From positions 124,001 to 188,000 of the forward strand of contig CAWEDK010000018.1 in the NCBI GenBank assembly GCA_963807865.1: DNA of 64,000 nucleotides, written 5' to 3'. Of the stretch, positions 1-9,677 are shown piece by piece; positions within the stretch are counted from its first letter, which is position 1; each line of letters opens with the position of its first letter. Source of the stretch: VAZQ01 sp963807865 (GTDB taxonomy: Bacteria; Pseudomonadota; Alphaproteobacteria; Rhizobiales; Xanthobacteraceae). Made by a program: the position numbers and the translations under genes. Under the pieces are notes generated by a model that was not told the DNA's origin, did no database searches, and worked only from the letters and a program-made list of their open reading frames with translations.

Positions 1-2
1 CG

Positions 3-119
3 ATCGACAAGCTCGCGCCGCTGTTCCTGGCAGCGGCGCTTTCGGTCAGATTGACCAAGGCCATGATCGAAATCTTCGATCTCGACAAACGCAGGGAGCT
101 GCGCTGGTTCGAGAGCTGA
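3..119 (+). CDS. C-terminal end of an unidentified membrane protein (partial)
   Basis: An open frame enters from the left edge and ends at TGA 117-119, giving about 38 residues. It begins with a hydrophobic stretch (APLFLAAALSV), followed by a charged amphipathic tail ending in RWFES. This looks like a last membrane segment plus a cytoplasmic tail. I do not recognise the family. It converges on the phosphatase gene that ends 42 bp further on. Confidence 0.4.
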   Translation: MDKLAPLFLAAALSVRLTKAMIEIFDLDKRRELRWFES

Positions 120-160
120 ACCGCGGGGCAGTTATTGGTCAACCGGACTTCTGTCGCGGA

Positions 161-1686
161 TCACTTCAAGACGAGGCGATCCCCCGCCACCGTACGCACC
201 GTTCCAAGACGCTTGATGTAATCCATCACATCGGTCGACAGCAACGGCGCGTCAGTCGCAGGCAGCACCAACGGGGCATCGCGGAACATGGTGTAGCCGT
301 CGCCGCCGCCCACCATGTAGTCATTGGTAGCGACGCGGTAGATGCGATTTTCGTCGAGCGGTTCGCCGTCCACCTTCATGGACAGCACCCGGCTGCCCGC
401 TGGCCGGCTGGGGTCGGCCTCGATCGTCAGGCCCGAGACCTGTGGAAACCGGCCTGCCGGATTGGGTAACAGCGACAAGCCGTTCTCGATCGCCTGCTTG
501 AGCAGGGCGCCGCTGATGTCGATCGCCACGACGCGATTGTCGAACGGCAGTTCGGTTAGAATATCGCGGCGCGAGATGGTGGTGCCGGGTGCGTAAATCT
601 TCCCACCGCGAATGCCGCCTCCGTTCATCACGGCGGCTTGCGCATGGGTCGACGCCCGCATCGCATCCGCGATCAAGGCGCCGATGGCGGTCTCGCGCGT
701 GCGCACCGTCCTGGTGCGGCTGTCGAGTTCCACCGCTGTCGTGCCGATCGGCAGGTCGATCTCGCGGCTGAGCTGCGCTTCGTAGCCGGCGACGACCGCC
801 GCGACCTCGGGATCGGGCGTGACGGTCGCGGTGTCGATCACCCGGAACTCCGGCCACCATGTGATCACGCGGCGCCCGCCCTCCACCTTCACGTCGATCC
901 TGATGTCGATGACGGTGACGTAGTGGGCGTCGTAACTCGACTCCACCATGGCGTGCCGGCCGTTGTAGTTGATGAACAGGTCGTGGGTATGTCCGGTCAG
1001 CACCAGGTCGAACAGTCCGGTGTCGAGGACCGCGTAGCCGTCCTTGCGGGTGACGTGCGCGACTCCCACGACGAAGTCGGCGCCCTCGCGGCGCAGCGCG
1101 TCGGCCTGCGCCTTCATGGTCTCGAGCGTCGGCGCGAACCGGAGGTCTCCAGGCGTCGAAGCCAAGGCCGACTGGTCGTAAGCGGCGCCGGTCAGGCCGA
1201 TCCGCACGCCATCGAGCGTAATGATCTCGCGATCCTTGAACTTCGGCAGCGGCTGGCCGTCCGGTCCCCGGAGGTTGGCGGCATAGAGCGGGAAATTGGC
1301 TTCGGCCATGCGTTGCAGGAACGTCGCCTTGCCGAAGTCGAACTCGTGGTTTCCGGGGACGAAAATGTCGGGCCGGACCATGTTGGTGAGCGCGACGATG
1401 TGGGCGCCGCGGTCGATGCCGGACATCACCGAGGGCGAGAGCGTGTCGCCGCCGTGTGCGAACAGCACATGCCCGCCCTTGGCGCGCTCGGCCTTCACGA
1501 CGGCCGCCAGCCGCGGAAACCCGCCGCGGCGCTGGCCGTCCGGCCCCGGTTCGTCGGCCATCAGGTAGATGTCGTTGACCAGGATGAAAGTGATGGCCGT
1601 CTGGATTCGGCATTCGCGGCCCTGGTCGTCAGATTGGCGACGAGGGCGGCGAGCAATGCGACGGCTTGGCGGCGTGTGGCGGACAT
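161..1686 (-). CDS. 5'-nucleotidase / metallophosphatase (UshA-like), frame broken near N-terminus
   Basis: A bifunctional metallophosphatase/5'-nucleotidase, normally exported to the periplasm to release phosphate from nucleotides. The metallophosphatase half shows the first metal motif as VNDIY, then GGDTLSPS, GNHEFDFG and the late GHTHD motif. The C-terminal nucleotidase domain contains MNGGGIRGG and the substrate-clamp region near VGGGDGYTMF. The first motif has Tyr where the classic family has His (N-D-x-H), as in some family branches. The long frame reads poorly before the first motif. A convincing signal peptide (MSATRRQAVALLAALVA..., start at 1686) lies in another frame and must join near position 1610, so an indel splits the start. 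Divergent from hemH. The function class is secure; the exact substrate is not. Confidence 0.75.
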
Positions 1687-1718
1687 GGGCGGCTGGCGGT
1701 AGAATGAGGGTCTGTGTG

Positions 1719-1748
1719 CTTAGCACGCAGGCACTTAGCACGCAGGCA
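1719..1748. repeat. Tandem 15-bp direct repeat between phosphatase gene and hemH
   Basis: Two head-to-tail copies of CTTAGCACGCAGGCA (1719-1733 and 1734-1748) sit in the divergent promoter region. They may be a duplicated regulatory site or replication slippage. No function can be assigned. Confidence 0.6.
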
Positions 1749-1800
1749 TGGCGCGCGACTATCGGCTATGCTGTCATGTGCGCCCCTGGAAGAAAACGCG

Positions 1801-2859
1801 ATGAACGACGCTTCCCCCGTCCAGACTGAAAAGGCCGCGACCTTGCCGACCGCGGCGGCGCCGGTTGTGTCGGCCAAGATCGGTGTGCTGCTCGTCAACC
1901 TCGGGACGCCGGATACGGCTGATGCCGCGGGTGTACGCCGCTATCTCAAGGAGTTCTTGACCGATCCGAGGGTGATCGAGGATCAGGGCCCGCTGTGGGA
2001 TATCGTTCTCAACGGCATCATCCTGCGGGTGCGGCCGTGGCGGAAGGCGCGCGACTACCGCAAGATCTGGAACACCGCGAGGAACGAGTCGCCGCTGAAG
2101 ACCATCACCCGCTCGCAGTCCGAAAAGCTGGCAAGCACGCTCGAGCCGCTCGGACGCCATCTCGTGGTCGACTGGGCGATGCGCTACGGCAATCCGTCGC
2201 TGGCCTCGAAGATCGAACTGCTGGTGTCGCAGGGCTGCGAGCGCATTCTCGTCGTTCCGCTCTACCCGCAGTACTGCGCGGCGACGACCGCGACGGTGTG
2301 CGACGAAGTCTTCCGCGTCCTGAGGGGGCTGCGCCGCCAGCCGGCGGTGCGCATTGCGCCGCCGTATTACAACGACAAGGTCTACATCGAGTCGCTAGCG
2401 TCCTCGACCCGGGTCGAGCTGTCGCGCTTGCCGTTCAAGCCCGATGTGGTGCTGGCATCGTTCCACGGCATTCCGAAGGCGTTCGTCGACAAGGGCGACC
2501 CATATTACACGCAATGCATCGAGACCATGCGGCTGCTGCGCGACGTGCTGAAGTACGACGACAAGAAACTGATGGTCTCGTTCCAGTCGCGCTTCGGCAG
2601 TGCAAAGTGGCTCGAACCGGCGACCGACAAGACCGTCAAGAAGCTCGCCAAGAGCGGCGTCAAGAATCTCGCCGTCATCACGCCCGGGTTCTCGGCCGAT
2701 TGCCTCGAGACGCTCGAGGAGATCGCGGTCGAGAACGCCGACATCTTCAAGAAGAACGGCGGCGAGAACTTCGCGGCGATTCCCTGCCTCAACGACAGCG
2801 CGCCCGGCATGCTGGTGATCTGGCAGATGGCGCTGCGCGAGCTCAAAGGTTGGATTTGA
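1801..2859 (+). CDS. hemH: Ferrochelatase
   Basis: Inserts Fe2+ into protoporphyrin IX, the last step of protoheme synthesis. The protein has 352 residues, normal for the family, with an extra Ala/Thr-rich lead of about 25 residues before the first conserved strand (GVLLVNLGTPDTAD). The conserved active-site His is in SFHGIP (residue ~222), and the acidic metal-relay helix is CLETLEEI (~301-308). VSFQSRFG and ITPGFSADC are also typical. I chose ATG 1801 because a GGAAGA purine stretch lies just upstream and the longer reading would run into the upstream repeat. It has its own promoter region, shared divergently with the phosphatase gene. No frame break. Confidence 0.95.
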   Translation: MNDASPVQTEKAATLPTAAAPVVSAKIGVLLVNLGTPDTADAAGVRRYLKEFLTDPRVIEDQGPLWDIVLNGIILRVRPWRKARDYRKIWNTARNESPLKTITRSQSEKLASTLEPLGRHLVVDWAMRYGNPSLASKIELLVSQGCERILVVPLYPQYCAATTATVCDEVFRVLRGLRRQPAVRIAPPYYNDKVYIESLASSTRVELSRLPFKPDVVLASFHGIPKAFVDKGDPYYTQCIETMRLLRDVLKYDDKKLMVSFQSRFGSAKWLEPATDKTVKKLAKSGVKNLAVITPGFSADCLETLEEIAVENADIFKKNGGENFAAIPCLNDSAPGMLVIWQMALRELKGWI

Positions 2860-3007
2860 AACCAACCGCCGTAATCATCCGCTTGTGACCGTTCAAGACA
2901 TTGCGTGCAGCGCAGCGACGATTTTAATAGACTTGCGAGCTGCTTAAGCCTTCGCCACATTCGAATTGGCACGGCACAGCTCAACCGCCACGCTAGAGGG
3001 CAGAACC

Positions 3008-3994
3008 ATGTTTTTCGGTTTCGACGTCTTCGCGATCGTCTTCCTGGCGCTCGTGGTGCTGGCGCTGTTCGCCGGCATCAAGACAGTGCCGCAAGGCTTC
3101 CATTGGACCGTGGAGCGGTTCGGCAAGTACACCAAGACGCTCCAGTCCGGGCTCAATCCGATCGTCCCGTTCATCGACCGCGTCGGCCGCAAGGTGAATG
3201 TCATGGAGCAGGTGATCGACATCCCGCAGCAGGATGTCATCTCCAAGGACAACGCCACCGTCACGGTCGATGGCATCGCCTTCTTCCAGGTGTACGACGC
3301 CGCCAAGGCGAGCTACGAGGTCTCCAATCTTCATCAGGCCATCGTCGCCTTGACCATGACCAACATCCGCTCGGTCATGGGCGGCATGGACCTCGACCAG
3401 ATGCTGTCGCATCGCGACGAGATCAACGAGCGGCTGCTGCGCGTAGTGGACGCCGCAGTCTCGCCGTGGGGCGTGAAGGTCAACCGCATCGAGATCAAGG
3501 ACATCGTGCCGCCTGCCGACCTGATCGCATCCATGGGGCGGCAGATGAAGGCGGAGCGCGAGAAGCGTGCCGAAATCCTCACCGCCGAAGGCCAGCGCCA
3601 GTCCGCCATCCTGAAGGCGGAAGGCCAGAAGCAGTCGCAGATCCTCGAGGCCGAGGGCCGCCGGGAGGCCGCGTTCCGCGACGCCGAGGCGCGCGAGCGG
3701 TCCGCGATGGCTGAAGCCAAGGCCACCGAAGTGGTGAGCGAGGCGGTCTCCCGCGGCGACATCGCGGCGCTCAACTACTTCATCGCCGACAAGTATCTCA
3801 AGGCATTTGGCCAACTGGCCAGTTCGCCCAACCAGAAGATTCTGATCCTGCCGTTCGAGGCGACAAGTGTGCTCGGTTCGCTTGCCGGCATCGGCGAGAT
3901 CGTCAAGGCGACGTTCGGCGATGACGGTCGAGGGGGCGGCACCCCGGTCCCGCCGGCCCGCCGGCCGAGCGTCCCCACGGCTGGCGCGACGTAA
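3008..3994 (+). CDS. SPFH/band 7 membrane protein, paraslipin (QmcA-like)
   Basis: A membrane scaffold protein of the stomatin/prohibitin/flotillin superfamily, forming large oligomeric cages on the inner membrane and linked to membrane-protein quality control. Residues ~4-24 form one membrane segment (IVFLALVVLALFAG). The band-7 domain follows (PQGFHWTVERFGKY... ~30-190), then an Ala/Glu/Gln-rich coiled coil with AEGQ/KAEGQ heptads (~190-240), then a hydrophobic C-terminal region and a short proline-rich tail. Length is 328 residues, as expected. An NfeD-like gene starts 12 bp after the stop, the standard stomatin-operon partner arrangement (qmcA-ybbJ in E. coli). Confidence 0.9.
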   Translation: MFFGFDVFAIVFLALVVLALFAGIKTVPQGFHWTVERFGKYTKTLQSGLNPIVPFIDRVGRKVNVMEQVIDIPQQDVISKDNATVTVDGIAFFQVYDAAKASYEVSNLHQAIVALTMTNIRSVMGGMDLDQMLSHRDEINERLLRVVDAAVSPWGVKVNRIEIKDIVPPADLIASMGRQMKAEREKRAEILTAEGQRQSAILKAEGQKQSQILEAEGRREAAFRDAEARERSAMAEAKATEVVSEAVSRGDIAALNYFIADKYLKAFGQLASSPNQKILILPFEATSVLGSLAGIGEIVKATFGDDGRGGGTPVPPARRPSVPTAGAT

Positions 3995-4006
3995 GGAGAG
4001 CCCACC

Positions 4007-4450
4007 ATGTGGTCGTGGATCGTTTCGCTCGGGACCTGGAACTGGTTCGTCCTGGCCGCGGTGCTGCTGCTGCTCGAAGTTCTCGCGCCGGGCGCGTTCA
4101 TGCTTTGGCTTGGGCTGTCGGCCATTGTGGTCGGGACCATTTCGTTCGGCATCGACTGGTCCTGGCAGACGCAGGTCATCGCCTTCGCGGTGTTCGCGGT
4201 TGCGCTGATCCCGGCGTGGCGGCGATTTGCCCGCCGGGTGGAGCCGCCGAGCGAGAGCCCGTTCCTCAACCGCCGCGCCGACGGCTACGTCGGCCGCGTG
4301 TTTACGCTCGACAAGCCGATTGTCGGCGGCGTCGGCACCATCCGGATCGACGACACGGTCTGGCGCGTCACCGGCCCGGATTGCCCGGCCGGCAGCCGGG
4401 TCAAGATCGCGAGCGCCGACGGCGCCAATCTGGCGGTCGAAGCGTCCTAG
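4007..4450 (+). CDS. NfeD-like OB-fold membrane protein
   Basis: The stomatin-operon partner protein (short NfeD1b type), 147 residues. Residues ~8-70 hold two or three membrane helices (FVLAAVLLLLEVLAPGAFML and the TISFGI...AFAVFAVALIPAW stretch). The C-terminal ~75 residues form the soluble OB-fold beta domain (GYVGRVFTLDKPIVGGVG, then DDTVWRVTGPD and ...GSRVKI). An AAGGAGAG ribosome site precedes ATG 4007. It is co-transcribed with the band-7 gene and probably modulates its assembly. Confidence 0.9.
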   Translation: MWSWIVSLGTWNWFVLAAVLLLLEVLAPGAFMLWLGLSAIVVGTISFGIDWSWQTQVIAFAVFAVALIPAWRRFARRVEPPSESPFLNRRADGYVGRVFTLDKPIVGGVGTIRIDDTVWRVTGPDCPAGSRVKIASADGANLAVEAS

Positions 4451-4486
4451 GTCGACGGTTCGCAGGCGCGGTGCACGACCGCAGAG

Positions 4487-4515
4487 CAAAAAAAAGCCCC
4501 GAACGAGTCGGGGCT
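4487..4515 (-). terminator. Intrinsic terminator of the MmgR-like sRNA
   Basis: The minus-strand stem AGCCCCGA..TCGTTCGGGGCT (4515-4495) is followed by eight T residues (4494-4487). It is oriented to end leftward transcripts, so it serves the sRNA and any leftward readthrough from kdsD, not the NfeD gene. Confidence 0.85.
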
Positions 4516-4600
4516 AAGTCAAGGAGGAAACGCCCATGATAGGCAGGCGAAACCTCGCCGATATTGCGCGCCCAGCCAATTAAAAAATGGCCCGAAAATC
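4487..4600 (-). ncRNA. mmgR: MmgR / alpha-r8 ('suhB' RNA) family small RNA
   Basis: Read on the minus strand, the region shows the three-part plan of the rhizobial MmgR (alpha-r8) small RNAs. First is a short 5' hairpin, GGCGA-GGTT-TCGCC (4559-4546). Next is an unpaired linker with the pyrimidine motif GTTTCCTCCTTGACTT (about 4533-4517), complementary to Shine-Dalgarno sequences. Last is a GC-rich terminator hairpin followed by eight T. The family is known as a trans-acting, Hfq-dependent regulator (MmgR limits PHB accumulation in Sinorhizobium). The phaR locus also lies in this window, about 58 kb away. The 5' end is not resolved; 4600 is a generous limit. Confidence 0.72.
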
Positions 4601-4663
4601 CAGAATGTCAGCCGGTGTGCTTTCCGAGCCACAGTCGAAATTGGGCGCTGTAAACGCGTTCAG

Positions 4664-4780
4664 TCCTGATCCTGAGGAGCGTCGCAACCGATCCCGGGTC
4701 TACCCGGGATCGGGCACATAACAACGTGCAAGTCGGGTAAACCCGACTTGCGTGCGACGCGTCTCGAAGGATGGAGGTAC
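4664..4780. repeat. Compound palindromic intergenic repeat element
   Basis: The interval after kdsD contains two consecutive 22-bp near-perfect palindromes: GATCCCGGGT-CT-ACCCGGGATC (4690-4711) and CAAGTCGGGT-AA-ACCCGACTTG (4729-4750). They are nested in an outer inverted repeat, GCGTCGCA (4678-4685) with TGCGACGC (4755-4762), whose arms continue as ATCCT/AGGAT. The whole block can fold as a three-way structure. This form is typical of dispersed rhizobial repeats rather than of a gene or simple terminator. Confidence 0.75.
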
Positions 4781-4867
4781 GTCCGAATGTGCGGCGATGT
4801 TTCGAGATGCCGTAGTCTGTGTTGCTCCTCAGCATGAGGGCGACGGGACTTGCGCGAGCTAGTGCTG

Positions 4868-5883
4868 CTAAGCGACGCCGGCGCGCAGCAGGTCGTGGAC
4901 ATTGACGATGCCGACCGGCCGGCCCGCATCCGCGACGATCAACGCTGTGATCTTCGAACTGTTGAGGATTTCCAGCGCTTCGCTGGCGAGTTGATCGGGC
5001 CGCACGGTCTTCGGCGCGCGTGTCATGACCGTCTCGACTTGAACATCGAGCAGGTCCGAGCGCATATGGCGGCGCAGGTCGCCGTCCGTGATGATGCCGA
5101 CGAGCATGCCCTGCGCGTCGGTCACGCCGACGCAGCCGAATCCCTTCGTCGACATCTCGACCATCGCGTCCGCCATGCGGGTGCCGAGCGCGACGAGCGG
5201 GATCGCCTCGCCGGTGTGCATGAGGTCGCTGCACGAACTTGAGCATCGCGCCGAGCCGGCCGCCCGGATGGAACTTGCCGAAATCGACCGCCGTGAAGCC
5301 GCGGCTCTCCAGCAGCGCGACCGCCAGCGCGTCGCCGAGCGCTGCCTGCATCAGGGTCGAGGTGGTGGGCGCGAGGTTGTGCGGGCAGGCTTCGCGCGCC
5401 TGCGGCAGGGCGAGCGTGACGTCCGCCGCCCGGCCGAGCGTACTGTCTGCCGCCGCCGTGACGGCGATCAGTCCGATGCCGAAACGCCGCGAATAATCGA
5501 TCAGGTGCTTGAGTTCGGCGGTTTCGCCCGACCAGGACAGCGCCATGATCACGTCGTCGTCGGTGATCATGCCGAGATCGCCGTGGCTGGCCTCGCCCGG
5601 ATGGACGAAGTGCGCCGGCGTGCCGGTCGACGCCAGGGTCGCGGCGATCTTGCGGCCGACGTGGCCGGATTTCCCCATGCCGGTGACGATCACACGGCCG
5701 CGCGCCTCGCGGATCAGGTCGACCGCGGCGACGAACGCGCTGTCCGAGGCCATCGCCCATCGCGGCGATCAGCGCAGCGATGCCGCCGGCTTCCGCTTCG
5801 AGCGTCCGGACGGCGCATGCCACCAGGTTGCGCTCGTGGGCGCCGGCCGCCTTCGCGGGACGGAGCGGTTTCGATTTCGCCAT
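4868..5883 (-). CDS. kdsD: Arabinose-5-phosphate isomerase KdsD (KpsF/GutQ family), two frame breaks
   Basis: Interconverts ribulose-5-phosphate and arabinose-5-phosphate, the first step of Kdo synthesis for lipopolysaccharide. The N-terminal SIS domain shows TGMGKSGHVGRKIAATLAS and HPGEASHGDLGMI, then LSWSGETAEL. The C-terminal half is a pair of CBS domains (ending DAGRPVGIVNVHDLLRAG). The gene is read in three successive frames. One extra base in the G run at 5756-5758 and one extra T at 5230 account for both shifts; removing them restores ...AAMAMASDSAF and ...KFVRDLMHTGEA. Start ATG 5881-5883. The breaks look like sequence errors, since both flanks are fully conserved. Confidence 0.88.
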
Positions 5884-5970
5884 GACGGGAGCGGTGCCCT
5901 GTTGCGCTCCACCGATAGCACGAAACGTCGCGGGAGACGCATCGGTTGGGCGGCCCGGATCAACGCCTCG

Positions 5971-6000
5971 TTAACCATAACCGTTCTAGTTTCGTTAACC
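5971..6000. promoter_or_regulatory. Two GTTAACC motifs in the kdsD/porin divergent region
   Basis: CGTTAACCA occurs twice in direct orientation (cores at 5971-5976 and 5995-6000) between divergent kdsD and the porin gene. TTAACCAT resembles a CtrA half-site of alphaproteobacteria. The arrangement is not the full TTAA-N7-TTAA box, so a role in cell-cycle control is only a suggestion. Confidence 0.25.
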
Positions 6001-6090
6001 AAAGGCCTGCGGCCGGTGGAGCGCCTTTCTGCACAGGCTCAGGCAGGGGAGCAGCATCGGTTCAAGCTTCTGATCTGAAAGAATTTCCCG

Positions 6091-7865
6091 GTGCGCGGGG
6101 ATCGTGGACAGAGCGCCCGCCGGGAATGTGGGGAACACCAGTTGCCGCGCCGTCGCCGCCCAAGGCCCGTAGTTGCGTTCGGCGCGTCTGCGCTGCTCGC
6201 CACGCTTGCGCTCGTGCTCGCGCTCGGCGGCGCGCGGGCGCAGGACAGCCGGCCGCTCCGATTTCTTGCTGCGTCCTGCGCTCGACGGCGATCCGCGCAA
6301 TCCGCCGCGCTTCGACCGGTCCCGGAACAACACGCTGGGCGGCGCCCCGGCGCAATTCAATCCGCGTCCCGAACTACCAGTATCAGCCCGCGATCGGCGC
6401 CGGCACCACCGGCTTCGATTCGAGCCGGATACGCCGCGCCAGCGCGTGCAGAGGGGTGGACGGCTCGTCCGCGGCGCAAGGCCCGGCGCCGAATGCCGCC
6501 GCGACGGTCGTCCCCAGCAGCCGCCGGCTGCCGGCACAGGCTGGTCCGGCGCCGCCGATCGAGATTGTCCCCGATCGAGCAGCCTGCGCCGACACTCACG
6601 TTGCCCGAGACGATGACGACCCTGCGCCCGGTCGGCGCCGGCCGGCATCGTTGCCGCCGGTCGCGAGCCCCGTATGTCCTTGAGCCGGCGCCACCCGTGC
6701 CGCTGCGCCGAATCCTGCCGTACGAGGTCAATCCGTTCGAGGCGGTCGGCACGACCTACGGCAGCTTCCTGTTCCGCCCCGCGGTCGAGGTCACGCGCGG
6801 CTACGACACCAACCCGGCGCGCACCATGCGGGCGCAACGGGTCCTGGTTCGAGCTGGTGGCGCCGCAGCTCCTGGTCAATTCGCTCTGGTCGCGACACGA
6901 GCTGACCGCGACCTTGCGCGGCGCCTACTGGAACTACGACAACTTCGACCGGATGAGCCGGCCGCTGGTCGACTCCAAGGTCAACGGCCGCTTCGACATC
7001 ACCAGCCTCGCCCGCATCGACGTCGAGGGCCGCTACTATCTCGGCACCGACTCGCCCGGCAGCCCGAACATCCAGGCCGACCTGAAGTGGCTGCCGATCT
7101 ATCACCAGGTCGGCGCCACCGTCGGGCTTGGGCCAGCGCATCAACCATCTCGATTTGATCGGCAAGCTTGGCGCGGACCGCACCACCTACACCGACTCGC
7201 ATTTCGAGGACGGACAGGTAGCGAGCAACGCCGACCGCAACTTCAACCGCTATTTCATGACCGGCCGCATCAACTACGAGCTGTCGCCCGGCGTGGTTCC
7301 GTTCACCGAATTCGTCACCGACACCCGGGTCTACGACCTCGACATCGACGCCGGCGGCGTGCACCGCAATTCGCAGGGCGTCAGCGGCAGGATCGGATCG
7401 AGCTTCCTGTTCCTTGGCACGCTGACCGGCGAAGCATCCGCCGGCTATCTGCGGCGCCGCTACGACGATCCGAAAATCCCGAGCTTCGGCGCCTACCTGA
7501 TCGACGCCTCGTTGATCTGGACGTTGAACGCGCTGACTACGGCGCGGTTCACGGCCGTGACCACGGTCGGCGAATCGAGGCTGTTCGGCGTATCGGGCGT
7601 GCTGACGCGCGAATATACCGGCCAGATCGATCACGCGTTCCGCCGCTGGCTGATCGGCACGCTGCGGTTCAGCCGCGGCATGGACGACTATATCGGCTCG
7701 CCGCGCCTCGACCTGCGCTACTCGGCGGCCGCGCAGCTCACCTACATGCTGACGCGCGACTGGTGGGCGCGCGCCGAGTATCGCAACGAATGGCGCGATT
7801 CCAACATCCCGGGGCAGAACTATTCGGCGAACGTCTACCAGCTTGGGCTGCGCTGGCAGCGGTGA
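6091..7865 (+). CDS. Outer-membrane beta-barrel protein (putative beta-barrel porin 2 type), several frame breaks
   Basis: A signal peptide (VVAFGASALLATLALVLALGGARAQ) leads into a proline-rich periplasmic part. From about 6720 a long beta barrel follows with alternating aromatic/polar strands (RPAVEVTRGYDTNPAR, RHELTATLRGAYWNYDNFDR, RIDVEGRYYLGTDS, AEYRNEWRDSN), ending in the aromatic strand NVYQLGLRWQR. This matches the BBP2_2 barrel family of alphaproteobacteria, often linked to surface polysaccharide. The frame moves 1-2-0-1-2-0 (near 6255, 6365, 6450-6600, 6840 and 7127), always by +1, consistent with single-base insertions. GTG 6091 is the likeliest start, but this is uncertain. Divergent from kdsD. 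Confidence 0.7.
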
Positions 7866-7926
7866 AACGGCAGTGCGAGTTTTCGGGAGTCGCCGCAGTC
7901 GGGCATTGACGCCCAGGTACAGGCGC

Positions 7927-9597
7927 TCAATCGGTCCGAACACCTGACGCCCGCCGAGGAACGTTCGCTCGATCCGGATGTCCTTGAGACGATCGAGATC
8001 GCAGGTCAGCGGGTCTTCCGCCAGCACCGCCATGTCGGCGACCTTGCCGGGCTCGAGCGATCCGAAGCGGTCCTCGTTCCAGGTCAGCTGATGCCCGCTC
8101 TGCGCCGCCATGCCGCAGCGCCTCCTCGCGGGTGAGGTGGCTTTCGCCGAGCTGGCGCTGGCCGTCCTCGTCCCAGCGCGCGATCGCCTCCCATGCCGCC
8201 CACAGCATCGAGTAGGGCACGCCGTCGGTCGACAGCGCGACCGGGACGCCGCCGTCCAGCAGGCGCCGGATCGGGATGCCGTCGCCGCCGAGCTTGTCGA
8301 GGCCGTAGCGATCGCCCGCCATCCAGAGGAAGCCCGGCACCACCGTGGCGATGACGCCGAGCGCCTTCATGCGGCGGATCTGCGTCGTCGGTCGCCTGGT
8401 TGACGTGGATCATCACCCAGCGCCGGTCGCGGATCGGCACCTCCTTGTCGATCGCCTCGTAGGCGCTCGAGGCCATATTCGATGTCGCGGCTGATCACGC
8501 AATTCACCCGCAGCCCGAGCCGCGCCGCTTCGATGCCGAGCTTCACGAACCGCTCGGCGGTCATCGCCTGGTAGAAATGCCCGGCCCACTGATCGTACGG
8601 ATATCCCGCCGCGATGATGTCGGCGACCGTCGCGTCGGCGTGGCCGCCGAGATTGATGCCTTCCACGCGCAGGATGTCGTCGCCGCGGCCGCGGCCGCCG
8701 GCGGGGCCGGCATAGTGATAGAACAGGTCGATCAGCCGTTTGTCGTCGAAGGCCGCGCTCGGCATGCTGACCGGGGCATGCATGCGCAACGGCAACGCGT
8801 TGCGCTCGGCGTTCTCGCGGTAGGCGCGGATCACCGTCGGCGTGAGGCCGTGGCCTTCATAGAGCGAGGTCGTGCCCGCCGCCGCATAGGCATGCGCGCC
8901 GAGCCGCACGCTCTCGACGCGATCGCAATATTTGAAGCGGGGCAGATCGCGAAACAGCGTGTATTCCAGCACCGGCACGAAATTGCGCTCGAGGAAGACG
9001 CCGGTCGGCTCGCCGCGCGCATCCTTCAAGATCTCGACATTGTGCGGCGCCGGCGTGTCGCGCGTCACGCCGGCGCGCGCGAGCGCCAGCGAGTTGGCGA
9101 CCGACGGAAACGGACGGCGGCTCCACCAGCCCCACACCGCGCGGATGTAGACCGCATGGTCGGGAGCCACCGCATCGAGGTCGTGGCGGGTTGGAAAGCG
9201 GCCGTCGGTCAATTGGTCGGGGCGGCTGATGTATTCGTGCGGCGGCTCGCCCATCGGCATCAGCACGATCCACTCGCCGGCCGGCGTCGTCTGCGCCGCT
9301 CGCTTCACGACCTCGACGATGTCGGCCACCGAATGCAGTCCGGCAATCGGGATGCCGCCGCGCGCCTTGAGACCTTCGCGGTCGGCATGCGGATGGGCGT
9401 CGAAGAGCCCCGGCAGCACGGAACGACCCTGCGAGGTCGATGAGTTGGGTCGTGGGAGCGGCATCTTTGAGCAGCGCCGCGTCGTCGCCGACGGCCGCGA
9501 TGTGACCCGATCGCACCGAGACGGCTTGCGCCAATCGTGAGCCACGATCGAGCGTGATGATCTTGCCGCCGTGCAGAATCAGATCAGGAGGAAGCAT
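7927..9597 (-). CDS. Amidohydrolase family 3 metal-dependent hydrolase (YtcJ-like), several frame breaks
   Basis: A TIM-barrel amidohydrolase of the YtcJ/Amidohydro_3 group; the substrate is unknown. It starts with the beta-sandwich strand DLILHGGKIITLDRG. The metal-binding motif appears as LPGLFDAHPHADR, where many relatives have D-x-H-x-H. Later conserved parts are GINLGGHADATVAD, RRWVMIHVNQAT, PVALSTDGVPYSM and the terminal SLEPGKVADMAVLAEDPL. Four frame changes (near 9430, 8472, 8372 and 8108) all fit one extra base each. The C-terminal end is not certain because of possible further indels. It converges on the porin gene. Confidence 0.8.
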
Positions 9598-9677
9598 GCA
9601 TCGTGCCTCTTCGTGGTGTCGGCTTGTGGGCGGTGCGGACGTTGGCCGGATCAGTCAAACCAACTTGTGCCTACGGC

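Noticed and set aside
2993..4489. 498-codon minus-strand ORF opposite the band-7 and NfeD genes
   Set aside because: Arg/His/Asp-rich shadow of GC-rich codons; the plus-strand genes have clear families.
4536..4583. 15-codon plus-strand ORF with a perfect AAGGAGGAAA ribosome site
   Set aside because: The apparent ribosome site is the complement of the conserved TTTCCTCC linker of the minus-strand sRNA, which explains the sequence better.
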